NCBI RefSeq assembly: GCF_003390325.1
Contig: NZ_QUOK01000011.1
Span: 62,001-126,000 of the forward strand
Reading direction: 5' to 3'
Length of the DNA stretch: 64,000 nucleotides
Source of the DNA: Rhodohalobacter sp. SW132
GTDB taxonomy: Bacteria; Bacteroidota; Rhodothermia; Balneolales; Balneolaceae
Made by a program: the position numbers and the translations under genes. This document shows positions 48,377-58,800 of this stretch, piece by piece (the stretch's first letter is position 1; each line of letters starts with the position of its first letter). The notes below the pieces were generated by a model. That model worked only from the letters and a program-made list of their open reading frames with translations. It ran no database searches and was not told the origin of the DNA.

Positions 48377-51300
48377 TAATCATCCCGGTCTTGCAAGGTC
48401 GTTAAATATTCCACGATATCACGAAGTTCACTTCTGGTGAGCAGATCGCCCATTGCGGGCATTCCTGAACGCGAGTTTACGCGTTCCGCTATATTTTCCT
48501 TCTCAATGATCCACTCCTCCTCCCTGCTTGTAACGGTAACGTGCGTATCTGATTCTGCACTCAACATTCCGCGTATGGTTTCCCCGTTATTTAGTGTGAG
48601 AGTGACCGTGCCATAACCGGGTGATATCCGGGCATCGGGATCAACCATCGATCGCAACAAGGTGCTTCGGGATAATCGGCTTCCGGCATCTGTCAGATCC
48701 GGACCCACATCACTCCCCTGACCATCAACGACGTGACAGCGAATGCATTGAGCTGCTGCATTTTGGTAAAAAACCTCCCTTCCCTGACTCGCGTCACCCC
48801 CGTAAAGCGATTCTCTGTAAACAGCGACAGAATCGTCCCGGTCTTTTTCAGATTGATAGATACGAAGGCGTTCCTGTATCGAATCTGATTTCACGGCTTC
48901 AGCAGCAAGCACCAAATCGAGTTCAATTTCATTATCCAGCTCATTCTGCATAAGGAGATCCATCTGCTGATTTAATATTTCATAGGATGAAGGATCATCG
49001 ATATCGCCCAGTATTCGTAAAGCCGACTGTTTTTCTTCAATAGTCCCATTCGACAGTACCATTTCACTGATTAGCACCATATTCTCTGCTGGTAAATTCA
49101 GATCCGGTACCAGCCTTAGAGCATTCCTGCGTACACTTGTATCTTCATCTTCCATAGCAACAAACAGAACTTCATCTATTCCCTCGTACTCCATATCCAC
49201 AAGAGTACGCAGCGAAGCAATCCGGACATCCGCGGACGAATCCTCTTCTATAAGTTGTAAAATATCAGGTATAGCCTGAGTTAAATTAAGATCACCCGCG
49301 GTTTGCAGGCCGGCAATTTTCACAGCGCTGCTTTCGTCTGACAAAATTTGTGCCATGATTAGCCCTGCAGCATTGCGCGCTATTTCCGGATCATTCTGGA
49401 TCTCGCCCCTCGGATCTCCGGTCACACGGTCCAGAACTGATGGCTCCGGCCAGACCGCAAGCGTCTGCAGCGCTTCAATTTTCAATCCTTCCGGAATATC
49501 ATCCCTCACAGCAAAAGCAGCCAGCCTGTGTGCGCCCTCCGGTGAACCACGGTAGAGTGTTGCATTAATCGCCCGCCGCATCAGCGGCTCATTCAGAAAT
49601 CGATCTTGTTCAAGCAGTTTTGAGAGTTCTTCAAGCCCCTCCTCTATCATCGTATCATCATTTATAGCCCGCGCTGCATTTGTTACAATAAATTCATCCT
49701 CATCTTCCAGGAATTGAACCACACCGGGACTTTCAAGCCGGGTCAAAGCTACAAGAGCCGCAATCCGGACAGCCCGTGATGAATGGCCTGCAAGTTCTGT
49801 CAGTGCATTTTCGTCGCCAATCCGCTCCAGTGCGATGGCGCCCCCATGACGCAGATATATATCTTCATCATTGTTGTCTTCCAGCATCTCGATGATTGGA
49901 TCCAATGCCGGCCGCCAGGAAATTCTACCTAACGCTTCTGCAGCAAAAAACCGGACCCGTAAATTTTCATCCTGCAGCAGAGGAATCAGGAATTCACCTG
50001 CCTGTTCGTATTTCACATCTCCCAAGAGTTTAGCGGCCTGAGCTCTGATTTCAGAATCGGCATCATCCAGGTATGATATTAACGGTTCTGCTACATCGGG
50101 TGACTGACGGGAAATTTGTGCAAGCCCCCAGATTCCATGGATCCGGGCTAATTGATGATCTCTTTGTTCTATGGCATTCTGAAGCGTTTCAGTTTCCGAT
50201 CTTGCCGCGAGTTCAAACTGTGCCTTTTGCCGGACCCGCATGTCTTCATGTGCCAGCAGCGGGGAGAGTTCTTCTGATGAGAATTCAGCGAAATCTTTAC
50301 CAAGGAGAGATTTTGTTTCCATCCGGGCAGGGGATTCAGATTCATTTGGTGTATCAAACTTCCAGATCCTGCCTTTTTGTTTAAGTGTCCACCCCTCAAT
50401 CCAGTCTGTAAAATAGATGGCGCCGTCAGGACCAAAATCGAGGCTTGTTGGCAACAGACCTTCCATGATTTGTTGATCTTTTTCCAACTCAAAAGAGGCC
50501 CCGCTTTCTTTCAGCGTAAATGCATGAATTCCGGAATTCGCTGGGGATCCAACAAACTTTCCGACAAAAAAATGATCTTTCCACTCTTCATTCAGTGCTG
50601 TGCCGGGATTATAAGTCATCCCGGAGGGACCGCTGATGTATCTGTCCAGAGGCGGAAGAAGATGAGCCGCCTGATCTTCAAAACGTGGTTTAAAGTACTC
50701 CTCATCCATGAGTACTTTATAATCATTATTTTTGGGATCATTATACTTGCCAAACTGCCAGTTCAGCCGCCAGCCGCTGTCCGATCCGCTGACCAGGTAG
50801 ACCAGCCGTTCAAACTCTCCGGCATGGTCTCCATCATTATCAATTGTTATAAGGTTTCCGTACTTGTCAAAAACAAACTCGTGTGTATTGCGTAATCCTG
50901 CGGCAAATACTTCAAAATTACTGCCATCCGGTTCTGAACGAACAATCACTCCCTGACGCGGATAATGCCACCGTTTCCCCCTCTCGTCTACCACACTCAT
51001 CCCCACGTCACCAATTGCCCAGTAGAGTCGCCCGTCAGGTCCCGTAGTCAGCCCTGACATTCCATGTCCGCCAAACCCGATATTTGTACCAAATCCATGA
51101 ACAACAGATACCTTATCATTACCGTAACCATCATCATTTGTGTCGCGGATACGCCACAGGTCCGGCGACACTCCAACAAACAGATCTCCATCAAAAGAAA
51201 GCACGGCACCTGCAACATCCGTAATTTCGTCATGGAAATCCCGGATAAACTCTTCCGATCTGTTTGCAAATCCATTCCCTGTTGTGTCTTCAATTCTTAA

Positions 51301-51810
51301 AACAGACTCCTTGCTCACCTTAAGATCCCGCCAGTCGTGGCTACCGTCTTCATTATGATCTTCCAGCCATTGGTTTTCTTCGCTCTTTTCGGGATCCAGT
51401 TTGCGGCGGATAAACTCTCTGCGGTCTTCCACAGTTTCAAGCTCAATCGACTCGATCATCCAGCCACTGTGGCCCCGAATATCAATTTCAGCATTTCTTC
51501 GGCGTTCGGTTATGGTTACGTAAACTCTGCCGTCGTCATCAACATGAAGCCCAACCGGGTCGCTTAACAGTTTCTCCGATGCCCATAGTGTTGCTTCAAA
51601 ACCATCAGCAACGGATACTGCTGACTCTTCCCAAACCTGTTCCGCATACTCAGCCGCCTCCTCATCCGTCACAGAAAGCACAACAAGTTCATGAGGTTCT
51701 TCCGTGCAGCCGGGTAAAGAGGTGAATAATAAAATGACGAATGATAATGAGAAAAGTACTCTATACTTCAATTGCTTCACAACCAACAACTCCTTAAGCA
51801 TGGGATTCAT
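48376..51810 (-). CDS. PVC-type lipoprotein: beta-propeller dehydrogenase-like, HEAT repeats, cytochrome c
   Basis: A 1,144-residue lipoprotein (SLPGC, Cys35). Residues about 60-470 form a membrane-bound-dehydrogenase-like propeller (FEATLWASEKLLSDPVGL; RLYWAIGDVGMS; SGMTYNPGTAL). Residues about 510-990 are HEAT-like helical repeats (VRQKAQFELAARSE; IRAQAAKLLGDV). A C-terminal c-type cytochrome has CIRCH (haem, 1022-1026) and a likely Met ligand in GMPAMGDLL (1116 onward). Such proteins are frequent in Planctomycetes/Verrucomicrobia and in Bacteroidota glycan loci. The haem could accept electrons from the exported sugar dehydrogenases; that is inference. It ends an operon, one base after the ThuA gene. 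Confidence 0.9.
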   Translation of the reverse strand: MNPMLKELLVVKQLKYRVLFSLSFVILLFTSLPGCTEEPHELVVLSVTDEEAAEYAEQVWEESAVSVADGFEATLWASEKLLSDPVGLHVDDDGRVYVTITERRRNAEIDIRGHSGWMIESIELETVEDRREFIRRKLDPEKSEENQWLEDHNEDGSHDWRDLKVSKESVLRIEDTTGNGFANRSEEFIRDFHDEITDVAGAVLSFDGDLFVGVSPDLWRIRDTNDDGYGNDKVSVVHGFGTNIGFGGHGMSGLTTGPDGRLYWAIGDVGMSVVDERGKRWHYPRQGVIVRSEPDGSNFEVFAAGLRNTHEFVFDKYGNLITIDNDGDHAGEFERLVYLVSGSDSGWRLNWQFGKYNDPKNNDYKVLMDEEYFKPRFEDQAAHLLPPLDRYISGPSGMTYNPGTALNEEWKDHFFVGKFVGSPANSGIHAFTLKESGASFELEKDQQIMEGLLPTSLDFGPDGAIYFTDWIEGWTLKQKGRIWKFDTPNESESPARMETKSLLGKDFAEFSSEELSPLLAHEDMRVRQKAQFELAARSETETLQNAIEQRDHQLARIHGIWGLAQISRQSPDVAEPLISYLDDADSEIRAQAAKLLGDVKYEQAGEFLIPLLQDENLRVRFFAAEALGRISWRPALDPIIEMLEDNNDEDIYLRHGGAIALERIGDENALTELAGHSSRAVRIAALVALTRLESPGVVQFLEDEDEFIVTNAARAINDDTMIEEGLEELSKLLEQDRFLNEPLMRRAINATLYRGSPEGAHRLAAFAVRDDIPEGLKIEALQTLAVWPEPSVLDRVTGDPRGEIQNDPEIARNAAGLIMAQILSDESSAVKIAGLQTAGDLNLTQAIPDILQLIEEDSSADVRIASLRTLVDMEYEGIDEVLFVAMEDEDTSVRRNALRLVPDLNLPAENMVLISEMVLSNGTIEEKQSALRILGDIDDPSSYEILNQQMDLLMQNELDNEIELDLVLAAEAVKSDSIQERLRIYQSEKDRDDSVAVYRESLYGGDASQGREVFYQNAAAQCIRCHVVDGQGSDVGPDLTDAGSRLSRSTLLRSMVDPDARISPGYGTVTLTLNNGETIRGMLSAESDTHVTVTSREEEWIIEKENIAERVNSRSGMPAMGDLLTRSELRDIVEYLTTLQDRDD

Positions 51811-51811
51811 T

Positions 51812-52579
51812 TTATAATTCGTTTACAGCCCAAAGTATACCATTGGCAACTTTATCAAGAAACTCTTGCTGTTCAAACATTTCATTATTATGGCCTAATG
51901 TTGTTGCAAAAATACGGGTACCCTCAAACTCATGGGTCCAGGTAACGGTTTGATACTCTTCCGTTTCCGCACCAAACGTTCTGGCCAGTGGGGTGATATC
52001 CCCCCACACCTCTTCAATTACGTATACTTCATCAGCTGGTGTTGTCCATGTTTCAGGAAAATCACGCATGATAGGGTGATCAGGCGCAATATTTTCTACT
52101 TCAAATTCCCGCTGGCCTTCATGCCACATCGATTGCAAACCCATAAATTCGAACCATGGGTCGGCCGGTTCTGCATATCGGTAGCTGTGTACAGAGGCAT
52201 GAATTAATACCGCAGGGGTTCCGAGATGATGTTGCACAAAGTGTGAAACGTATCCAGGATCGTCCACTCGACCAAAACCTGTATTGTGAATAACCAGGTC
52301 GTAATCCGCTGCCCAATTCTCTTGCGTCATAAGAGACACATGATGATCGGGTTCACCATCGCCCTCATGAACGACCGTCCACTCAATTCTATCTCCAATC
52401 CGTTCATCCATTGCCTGGATCAGAAGTTCTTCCTGGGTCTCATAATCATGCCACCCTCCGCCAGTTACGAGAAGCACCTGGATAGTACCCTCCCCTTCAG
52501 GTGAGCAGGCAATCAAACTAAAACCAAAAAAAAGAATGAGAATCGAGCTGGTGAATACCGAGTGTTTGATTGATGTCAT
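51812..52579 (-). CDS. ThuA-like lipoprotein
   Basis: About 255 residues from ATG 52579, which gives a proper lipoprotein signal (SVFTSSILIL to LIAC); the longer frame to 52639 starts without an evident signal. The ThuA/GATase1-like fold shows in VLLVTGGGWHDYETQ, DLVIHNTGFGR, PAVLIHASVHSYR and TTLGHNNEMF. ThuA proteins accompany ThuB-type dehydrogenases in 3-keto sugar routes; the catalytic step is not well defined. It overlaps in operon order with cupin (upstream) and cytochrome c/HEAT (downstream). A ThuA domain fused to DUF6807 occurs at 40282. Confidence 0.9.
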   Translation of the reverse strand: MTSIKHSVFTSSILILFFGFSLIACSPEGEGTIQVLLVTGGGWHDYETQEELLIQAMDERIGDRIEWTVVHEGDGEPDHHVSLMTQENWAADYDLVIHNTGFGRVDDPGYVSHFVQHHLGTPAVLIHASVHSYRYAEPADPWFEFMGLQSMWHEGQREFEVENIAPDHPIMRDFPETWTTPADEVYVIEEVWGDITPLARTFGAETEEYQTVTWTHEFEGTRIFATTLGHNNEMFEQQEFLDKVANGILWAVNEL

Positions 52580-52670
52580 GATCTTTAATTTATACAAGTT
52601 GAAAATTGGTATAAAGTCCTGAAATTGATTATCAGACAATATATTAAATGTTGTACTAACTGACCTTTGG

Positions 52671-53633
52671 TTAACGAATCACCGGCTCATGTGAATGTTC
52701 TTCATTGTATGGAAGAGCCATAACTTCATCCAGATTAAGCCGTTCGTTGATACTTCTTAAGTGATGGTCAACTCCAATTTCGCTGCCCGGGATGAAGCCG
52801 GGAATGGTTATAACCTGTGCCAGAACGCCCCCGAATCCACGATGCATAACCCCACGGGGTAAATAGACAAGATCGCCTACCTCCAGATCATATTCATCGA
52901 TCAGCAACTCTGTCTGTGATACATCTACCTGGTCCGGTTTTGTAATTAAATCCACACGTTCACTTGTAATAATTTTAGCACCGGGTTTAACCATCTGAAC
53001 CAGGTAAAATTCATCGAATCCGCCTTCAACCGGATGATAATGGCTGAATGAATCATAAATCCGAACGCGGTGTGCATTTATCGCACGGTATATATATTCC
53101 CCCACTTCTTCTTGCCAGGTTAACAGAATTCTTCGGTAAGCATCTATATCTGTAGCACAGCCGCCCGGCACATCGGTAATATTGGGATCCCAGTCCGGCC
53201 TGATATAGGAAGGGAGATTTTGTTCCGGTTCCTCGGGAACATCAAATACCAATAGCCCCATTTGGGTATCAAATTGAAGGCTCTCGCCTTTTTTCAGAAT
53301 GAGAATATCACCAACAATAGCGTCAGAAATATTCTCAGCACCCAAAGTGTCCCGGAGAGTGGCTGATGCCAACACATCCTGATTTGTAACTCCTCCAATT
53401 TCCTGAACAAAAGCTACGCGTGTACTATTGTTTTCTTCAATCTGGCGAACACCCGACAGATACATCATATCATAACCGGGATTTCGTTCTTTAAAAATCT
53501 GCCGCATGGAATCGAAATTCTGGCGATCACCATGACTTACATTTACGATCTGCACGTTATCCATTTGGCTATCTGTTTCCTGGGAAGAACAACCGAATTG
53601 CAGCAGTAGTATAATGAAAATTAAATATCTCAT
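52671..53633 (-). CDS. Cupin-domain lipoprotein
   Basis: A 320-residue lipoprotein (LQFGC, Cys15). The second half is a cupin: HYHP at 198-201 (H198, H200), E208 in FDEFYLV and H264 in LPRGVMHRG give the usual three-His-one-Glu metal set. The first half (about 25-135) has a similar beta pattern without the metal residues, so it may be a degenerate second cupin. Extracytoplasmic cupin lipoproteins are uncommon; a sugar isomerase, epimerase or oxygenase role is possible but not shown. The gene lies between the SDR and ThuA genes in the same operon. Confidence 0.75.
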   Translation of the reverse strand: MRYLIFIILLLQFGCSSQETDSQMDNVQIVNVSHGDRQNFDSMRQIFKERNPGYDMMYLSGVRQIEENNSTRVAFVQEIGGVTNQDVLASATLRDTLGAENISDAIVGDILILKKGESLQFDTQMGLLVFDVPEEPEQNLPSYIRPDWDPNITDVPGGCATDIDAYRRILLTWQEEVGEYIYRAINAHRVRIYDSFSHYHPVEGGFDEFYLVQMVKPGAKIITSERVDLITKPDQVDVSQTELLIDEYDLEVGDLVYLPRGVMHRGFGGVLAQVITIPGFIPGSEIGVDHHLRSINERLNLDEVMALPYNEEHSHEPVIR

Positions 53634-53662
53634 AACTATGGATGGATTTTAGAGAGTTGCAA

Positions 53663-54445
53663 TTATAACCTGCGAAGATGAAAACCTCCATCTATATTCA
53701 GAACTTCACCAGTGGAATATGATAAAAACCCTGTTGTTAACCCAACAACAGCTCTCGCAATATCCTCAGGAAAACCCCACCTTTCTATGGGCAATCCTCC
53801 TGAGTTTATAAACGTATCATACTTATCCCGGACTTCGCTGGTCATGTCTGTTTTTACTATACCGGGCCTGATTTCATAAACAAGGATACCATGACCCGCC
53901 AAACGATCTGCAAAAAGTTTCGTCATCATACTAACACCTGTTTTTGACAGACAGTATTCCGCCATACTGGTCGCTGAAGCATAGGATGTCAATGAGGCGA
54001 TATTAATGATGATGGGAGCCAAATCCGGATCCTTATCCGTTTGTTCAATCATCCACCCCGCCACTGATTGTGTAAGGAAAAAAGGACCTTTCAGGTTTAC
54101 ATCCATCACATGGTCATAACTTTCTTCCGATGCTTTTAAAATATCTGTCCGTTCCTTTACAGATACACCTGCATTATTGACCAGCAGATCCAGGCGGTTG
54201 AAATTCTTTTTGATACCCTTCACAAGGTTTTTACGATCATCCCGGTCACTGATATCGGTTCTGATAAAGAGAGTCTCCACACCATTATTTTCACAAAGTT
54301 GTATCGTTTCATCCGCACTGGAAAGAATATCGGCTATAACTATATTAAATCCTTTTTCTGATAGAGCTATCGCAACAGCCTGTCCTATTCCCCTGGCAGC
54401 TCCGGTAATCAGTGCAGTTTTATTCTTATTCACAGGATCGGACAT
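53663..54445 (-). CDS. Short-chain dehydrogenase/reductase (SDR), cytoplasmic
   Basis: About 260 residues from ATG 54445; a longer frame overlaps the preceding gene. Cofactor motif TGAARGIG (14-21), NNAG (90-93), and catalytic S151, Y164 and K168 (YCLSK) are all present, and the C-terminus ends TGEVLNIDGGFHL. Classical SDR length. No signal peptide, so it works in the cytoplasm, probably reducing or oxidising a sugar or keto-sugar delivered by the locus. Fatty-acid reductase (FabG-like) activity is an alternative reading of the same motifs. It overlaps or abuts the DUF6807 gene upstream. Confidence 0.92.
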   Translation of the reverse strand: MSDPVNKNKTALITGAARGIGQAVAIALSEKGFNIVIADILSSADETIQLCENNGVETLFIRTDISDRDDRKNLVKGIKKNFNRLDLLVNNAGVSVKERTDILKASEESYDHVMDVNLKGPFFLTQSVAGWMIEQTDKDPDLAPIIINIASLTSYASATSMAEYCLSKTGVSMMTKLFADRLAGHGILVYEIRPGIVKTDMTSEVRDKYDTFINSGGLPIERWGFPEDIARAVVGLTTGFLSYSTGEVLNIDGGFHLRRL

Positions 54446-54458
54446 ATTCGTTTTGGTT

Positions 54459-55499
54459 TTATCTGATAAACTGCTGCCAGTCACTTTCTATTACTGAATC
54501 ATCTGTTTCTTCACCCGAATAAAGGATAATCCGGTGTTTAAATGTTAGCGTATCTTCTGCGCCGAGAACAAAATTCAGTTCTTCTTCCCCGCCACTCATC
54601 TCTTTCATTCCCAGGGGATTTGCAGCAAACAATCCATATCCTCTGGCGTGCCAATAGGTTGGATATCCCACATTGTCAGGGTGGTCCAATATAGCTACGG
54701 ATACAGTTTCTCCATTTATTTCACCTGATAGTGACATCCATTTCGCCCGGGTTCCCCATGCTTCATGCCCTTCAATTCCTTCACTGCTTCTGTACATGCC
54801 TGTGGCCTCATCATGTTCATCCGGATGTTCAAGTTCACGTGCCATGCGAATACCGATCATTCCTTCCTTATTGTCATCCAGGGAAACCTCTTCACCAGAA
54901 GATTGCAAATTGGTCAACCGGTCGATGGATCTCATGCTCTCATTACCACTGAAGATATAGGTGGTATTTTCAATCAGTAAAACCTCACCTTCCGAATTGA
55001 CCCACTCTTTCGTTACTTCCAGTTCTCCCCTCTCATTTCCACTCTTCATTTGGTTAATCGATTTATGATGAATCGTACCATATTCGCTTCTCCTTTCCTC
55101 AGAAATTGCATTGGAATTGTTCCAGAAGTCCAACCCGTTTACATCTCCATAATTTAGCCAAAGGCCAACCTGGTGCGGATGATCCTCTTTTTCGCCTTCC
55201 CTCGGATCTATTGGGAACCCGCGGGTTATCGTGGCACCACCAGCTGAAATTAGCGGATACAGGATCGGTTTTTTAAATTCATTGCCGTAATGATAGGATG
55301 TAAAATGTGCACCATCTATAAATACTTGTATCTGACTCCGATCTTCCTCGTGTACCAGGGAAATATGATATTCATCACTCATGGATACTTGGTTTACAGC
55401 AGATTCTTCTGAACTCACATCTTCATTGCTTTGACTGCAGGCAGCTAATAAAAAAACTATTGCCAGAGTATGAATATATCTGTTGGTATTTCGATTCAT
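54459..55499 (-). CDS. DUF6807 (PmoA-like) lipoprotein (copy 3)
   Basis: About 346 residues from ATG 55499, which has a GGGAGA sequence 8 bp upstream; ATG 55514 is an alternative. Lipoprotein signal ends VFLLAAC. Signature elements are HPHQVGLWLNYGDVNGLDFW (with the conserved histidines), NNKEGMIGIR-like residues and a C-terminal LEHRIILYSG-like strand. It is the promoter-proximal gene of the block SDR, cupin, ThuA, cytochrome c. Its family function is unknown; the constant company of sugar oxidoreductases suggests work on keto-sugars. Confidence 0.85.
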   Translation of the reverse strand: MNRNTNRYIHTLAIVFLLAACSQSNEDVSSEESAVNQVSMSDEYHISLVHEEDRSQIQVFIDGAHFTSYHYGNEFKKPILYPLISAGGATITRGFPIDPREGEKEDHPHQVGLWLNYGDVNGLDFWNNSNAISEERRSEYGTIHHKSINQMKSGNERGELEVTKEWVNSEGEVLLIENTTYIFSGNESMRSIDRLTNLQSSGEEVSLDDNKEGMIGIRMARELEHPDEHDEATGMYRSSEGIEGHEAWGTRAKWMSLSGEINGETVSVAILDHPDNVGYPTYWHARGYGLFAANPLGMKEMSGGEEELNFVLGAEDTLTFKHRIILYSGEETDDSVIESDWQQFIR

Positions 55500-55520
55500 A
55501 ATATTGTCTCCCATTAAATT

Positions 55521-55534
55521 ACCTGAGTTCTATT
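55521..55534 (+). repeat. 14-bp direct repeat, right copy
   Basis: Second copy of ACCTGAGTTCTATT, located just upstream of the DUF6807 start. See the left copy at 48363. A few exact 14-base matches are expected by chance in a window of this size, so only the positions at both borders of the five-gene block make it noteworthy. Confidence 0.4.
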
Positions 55535-55545
55535 CTTAAATTATG

Positions 55546-55712
55546 ATTTTAAAATTCCCCTTAGAAAAGGGTTCCTCTTTTATCCCGCGCCAGCGAGATT
55601 CAGGGGGATGTTCACTCCAAATTGTCGAAAAAACGATGGACACCCCTCTAAATTTCACTACGCTTACGCTGCGTGTTCAAAAAATGAGCCCCTTGTTAGG
55701 GGAGACTTTAAT
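55546..55712. repeat. Probable dispersed intergenic repeat (CCCCT/AGGGG type)
   Basis: The ends are similar inverted sequences: left TTTAAAATTCCCCTTAGAAA, right (reverse complement) TTAAAGTCTCCCCTAACAAG. Inside are CAGGGGGATGTT and ACACCCCTCTAAAT, a pattern I know from repeated intergenic elements of Bacteroidota genomes. Base composition differs from the AT-rich flanks. It fills most of the 310-bp gap between the giant FG-GAP gene and the DUF6807 gene. An open frame here is not a credible gene. Copy number in the genome cannot be judged from one window. Confidence 0.6.
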
Positions 55713-55809
55713 ACTGAATAATTGAATTATATTATTAATCGAACTGAGGTTAATAATATGAATAAATTGATTGTTTGGGTCTGCGGTTGGTTTCATCATG
55801 AGCCGTTAA

Positions 55810-58800
55810 TTAATCTTCAGCGTCCGGGTGCGAAATCATATAATTCATTTGACCAGGATTGGCGTCTGTTACTTCTTTGATACCATCGAACCAAATGATT
55901 TCAATTTGCTTAATTTCATTTTTTCCAGCCCCCATTACCTGAGTATAACTATTCTGCGACCAATAGCCCGCTCCGCTCTGAACTTCTCGTGAAGGCCCTT
56001 TCAAATCATTTTCGTACACAAGGCGTATCTGTGACCCAACACCATTCCGATTTGACGGCGGTCCTTGTAACGAAATTCTGTAACCTTCTTTTTCGGAACG
56101 ATTCAGATAAAGTTTTAACTCGTTCCCATTCTGTGAAACCGCCAGATCCACCTTCCCATTCTGGTTAAAATCACTAAAGGCAGCACCCCGTTGTTCACCA
56201 TAAATTTTAATTCCGCTTTCTGATCCACTCAGTGGCGTGAAATTACCATTGCCATCTCCCATCAAAACCAATCCCCGGCCGGCGTCCATTCTGGATTTAT
56301 CCGGAGGAACCGTAAAATTGTTCTGACTGAGAAAAACATCCTCATTTCCATCATTATCAAAATCAGCTACCCCTACATGAAATCCGGCTGATATTTGTGC
56401 TTCACGGGGAAGGGGATAAGCCTCAAAATGATCGCCCCTGTTAATAAATACCATATGTTCCAGGGTATTCACTTCTTTATAGGGAGTATGTTCATATCTA
56501 TCCCCGAGGATTTCCCTCAGAGTTGCGCCGGCAAACTCTTTATGGCTGCTCATGCGGTTTAATCCAACCTGTTGTTCCTGGAATTTATATAACCGAGTCC
56601 GGGGCAGATACTCCCCATTTTCATTTGCATAAGCTTCAATAATATCCGTACTGCCAAAACCAGGATTGTAATAATACATTCTCAATGGCTGGTTATGTTT
56701 CATTTGGTAGGGGGAATTCAAGCCGATGTTGGCTGCCACAATATCCGGGAGCCCGTTGTTCGTAAAATCTCCTGTTGCAACTCCTTTCCACATTCCAGAC
56801 CACTTATCCAGGCCAACCTGTTCTGTCACTTCTTCAAATACTCCATTCAGATTTTTAAAGAGTCTCAGAGTTCCCCATTCAGTACTGACCAACAGATCCT
56901 GGCTGCCACTCCTGTCATAATCCGTGAAAACGGCTCCGGTTACGAGACCCAATTCTGCAAACATTTGGGAATTAACCTGATCAAATCTGAATATTCCTTC
57001 CTCATTTCTGACAAACCGTGAATCGGCATCTGCAGGATATTGTCCAGGTTTAAAACCGGCTCCGAGAAAAAAGTCCAGGAAACCGTTTCCAGTTACATCT
57101 GCTGCTGCAAGAGGACCGGTAGTCGATAAAACTCCCGGTATGGAATCTTTTTCAGCAGTTCCATCTCTGTATATGCGATAGTGAAACAATGAAGGAGCTC
57201 TTGAGGTGCCCTGTTCGTAGTTTGAACTTCCAATTAATACCCGGGTATAATCATTTTCACTCCAGCCAATAATCGCGGTTTGATCGCCAGGTGCTTCCTC
57301 CTTCAGAAACTCCAAGTCCATAGAGCTGAAAGTACCGGACTCCCCATGTTCCAGTATGGACAAACTTCCGCCTCGTCCGGAACCCATCAACAGTTCATCT
57401 TTCCCATTATGGTTTAAATCAATCCAGGCTACCCCTGGTCCTTGCTGGCTCAGTTTAAAAGGAAGGAGTGCATTAAAGTCGAAATCGTTGAAGGGTTCTT
57501 CATAATGTTCGGCATTCATTCTGTCTGAAACATTTTCAAACAGAGGAGCCGGCTCTGTCGGATTTGGCTCTGTGACCATAGAATCATTCATCATACTGAC
57601 ACTATCCTGATAAATCTCATACATCCTGTTTGGATGAACGGCTTCTATGATACTGTGTTTGCCATCAGGCCATCGAATTCTGATTTCGTGTTGAGTATTA
57701 TCTGCATCTGCAGCAAACATCACCTGGGTGTCTGACCCGGATGCATAATCACCTCCCGCAGCAATCTCTTTCTGTTGATGAACAGATCCCCCTCTCAATT
57801 CTATCTTCGCACCGATTGCCTGCGTATTAGGAGATTTCCCCTTTAACCGGACTGCAATACGGGGTGCATTCGTTCTGTTTTCAAGAATTGTTGCCTCCCG
57901 GTTCATCCGGTTTAGAATAACATCCAGCACACCATTATTATTCAAATCTGCAAATGCCATTCCATGGGAAACATCTTTCTCTCCAAATCCCCAGTCTACA
58001 CTCTTGTCTGAAAATGTATGGTCTCCGTTATTCCTCAATATTCTGTTTGTCAGATCAAGGGGCTCAACAAGGTCTGTAAATTCCAGGAAATGCTCGTCCA
58101 TGTTTCGGCGATTCTGCATCATTGTATACTGGGCATCAATATCCAGAATATCGTATAAATACCCGGTAGAGACGATAAGGTCTTCATAACCGTCCAGGTC
58201 AACATCCATGAACCGTGTTGCCCAGGACCAGCCTGTTGCCTCTGCTCCGCTCATCCATGATGTTTCGGCCCAGGTCGTATCTTCCCTCTGAATAAACAGG
58301 GAATTCCGGTTATACATGGGTCTCGATTCAATATCCCCGATTTTGACCGGGATATGTCCTTCCGAAGGAGCCTGACGCATTCGGCGTTCGTGATCAGGAT
58401 CGAGCATTTCCGTCGTAAATATGTCGATTTTCCCATTTCGGTTTATATCTGAAAAATCAACACCCATACAGGAATAGCTCAGATTTCGAATAGCCTGCCA
58501 TCCCGCGGCTCTGAAAGTACCATTTCCCTGGTTCAGCCAAATCCGGTCAGGAGTATGAAAATCATTACAAACATAGAGATCAGTCAGGCCATTGCCGGTT
58601 ATATCCTGGAATTTAGCTGTTAGTCCCCAATCGGGTTGAAGTCCGAAAGGTTCTCCATATTCATCCAGAAAGATCTCTTCGGAATTTGTCATTTTCTCAA
58701 ACATTCCTCCCTGGTTCAGATAAAGCTCATCCGTCCTGCCAAGTTCTGAAATCCCGGTTAATGCCCCATCATCACGAACAAGTTCATAATGTTCATCAAA

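Noticed and set aside
55543-55725. 60-codon frame in the gap before the DUF6807 gene
   Set aside because: Falls inside the repeat-like element; low-complexity product without homology signs.
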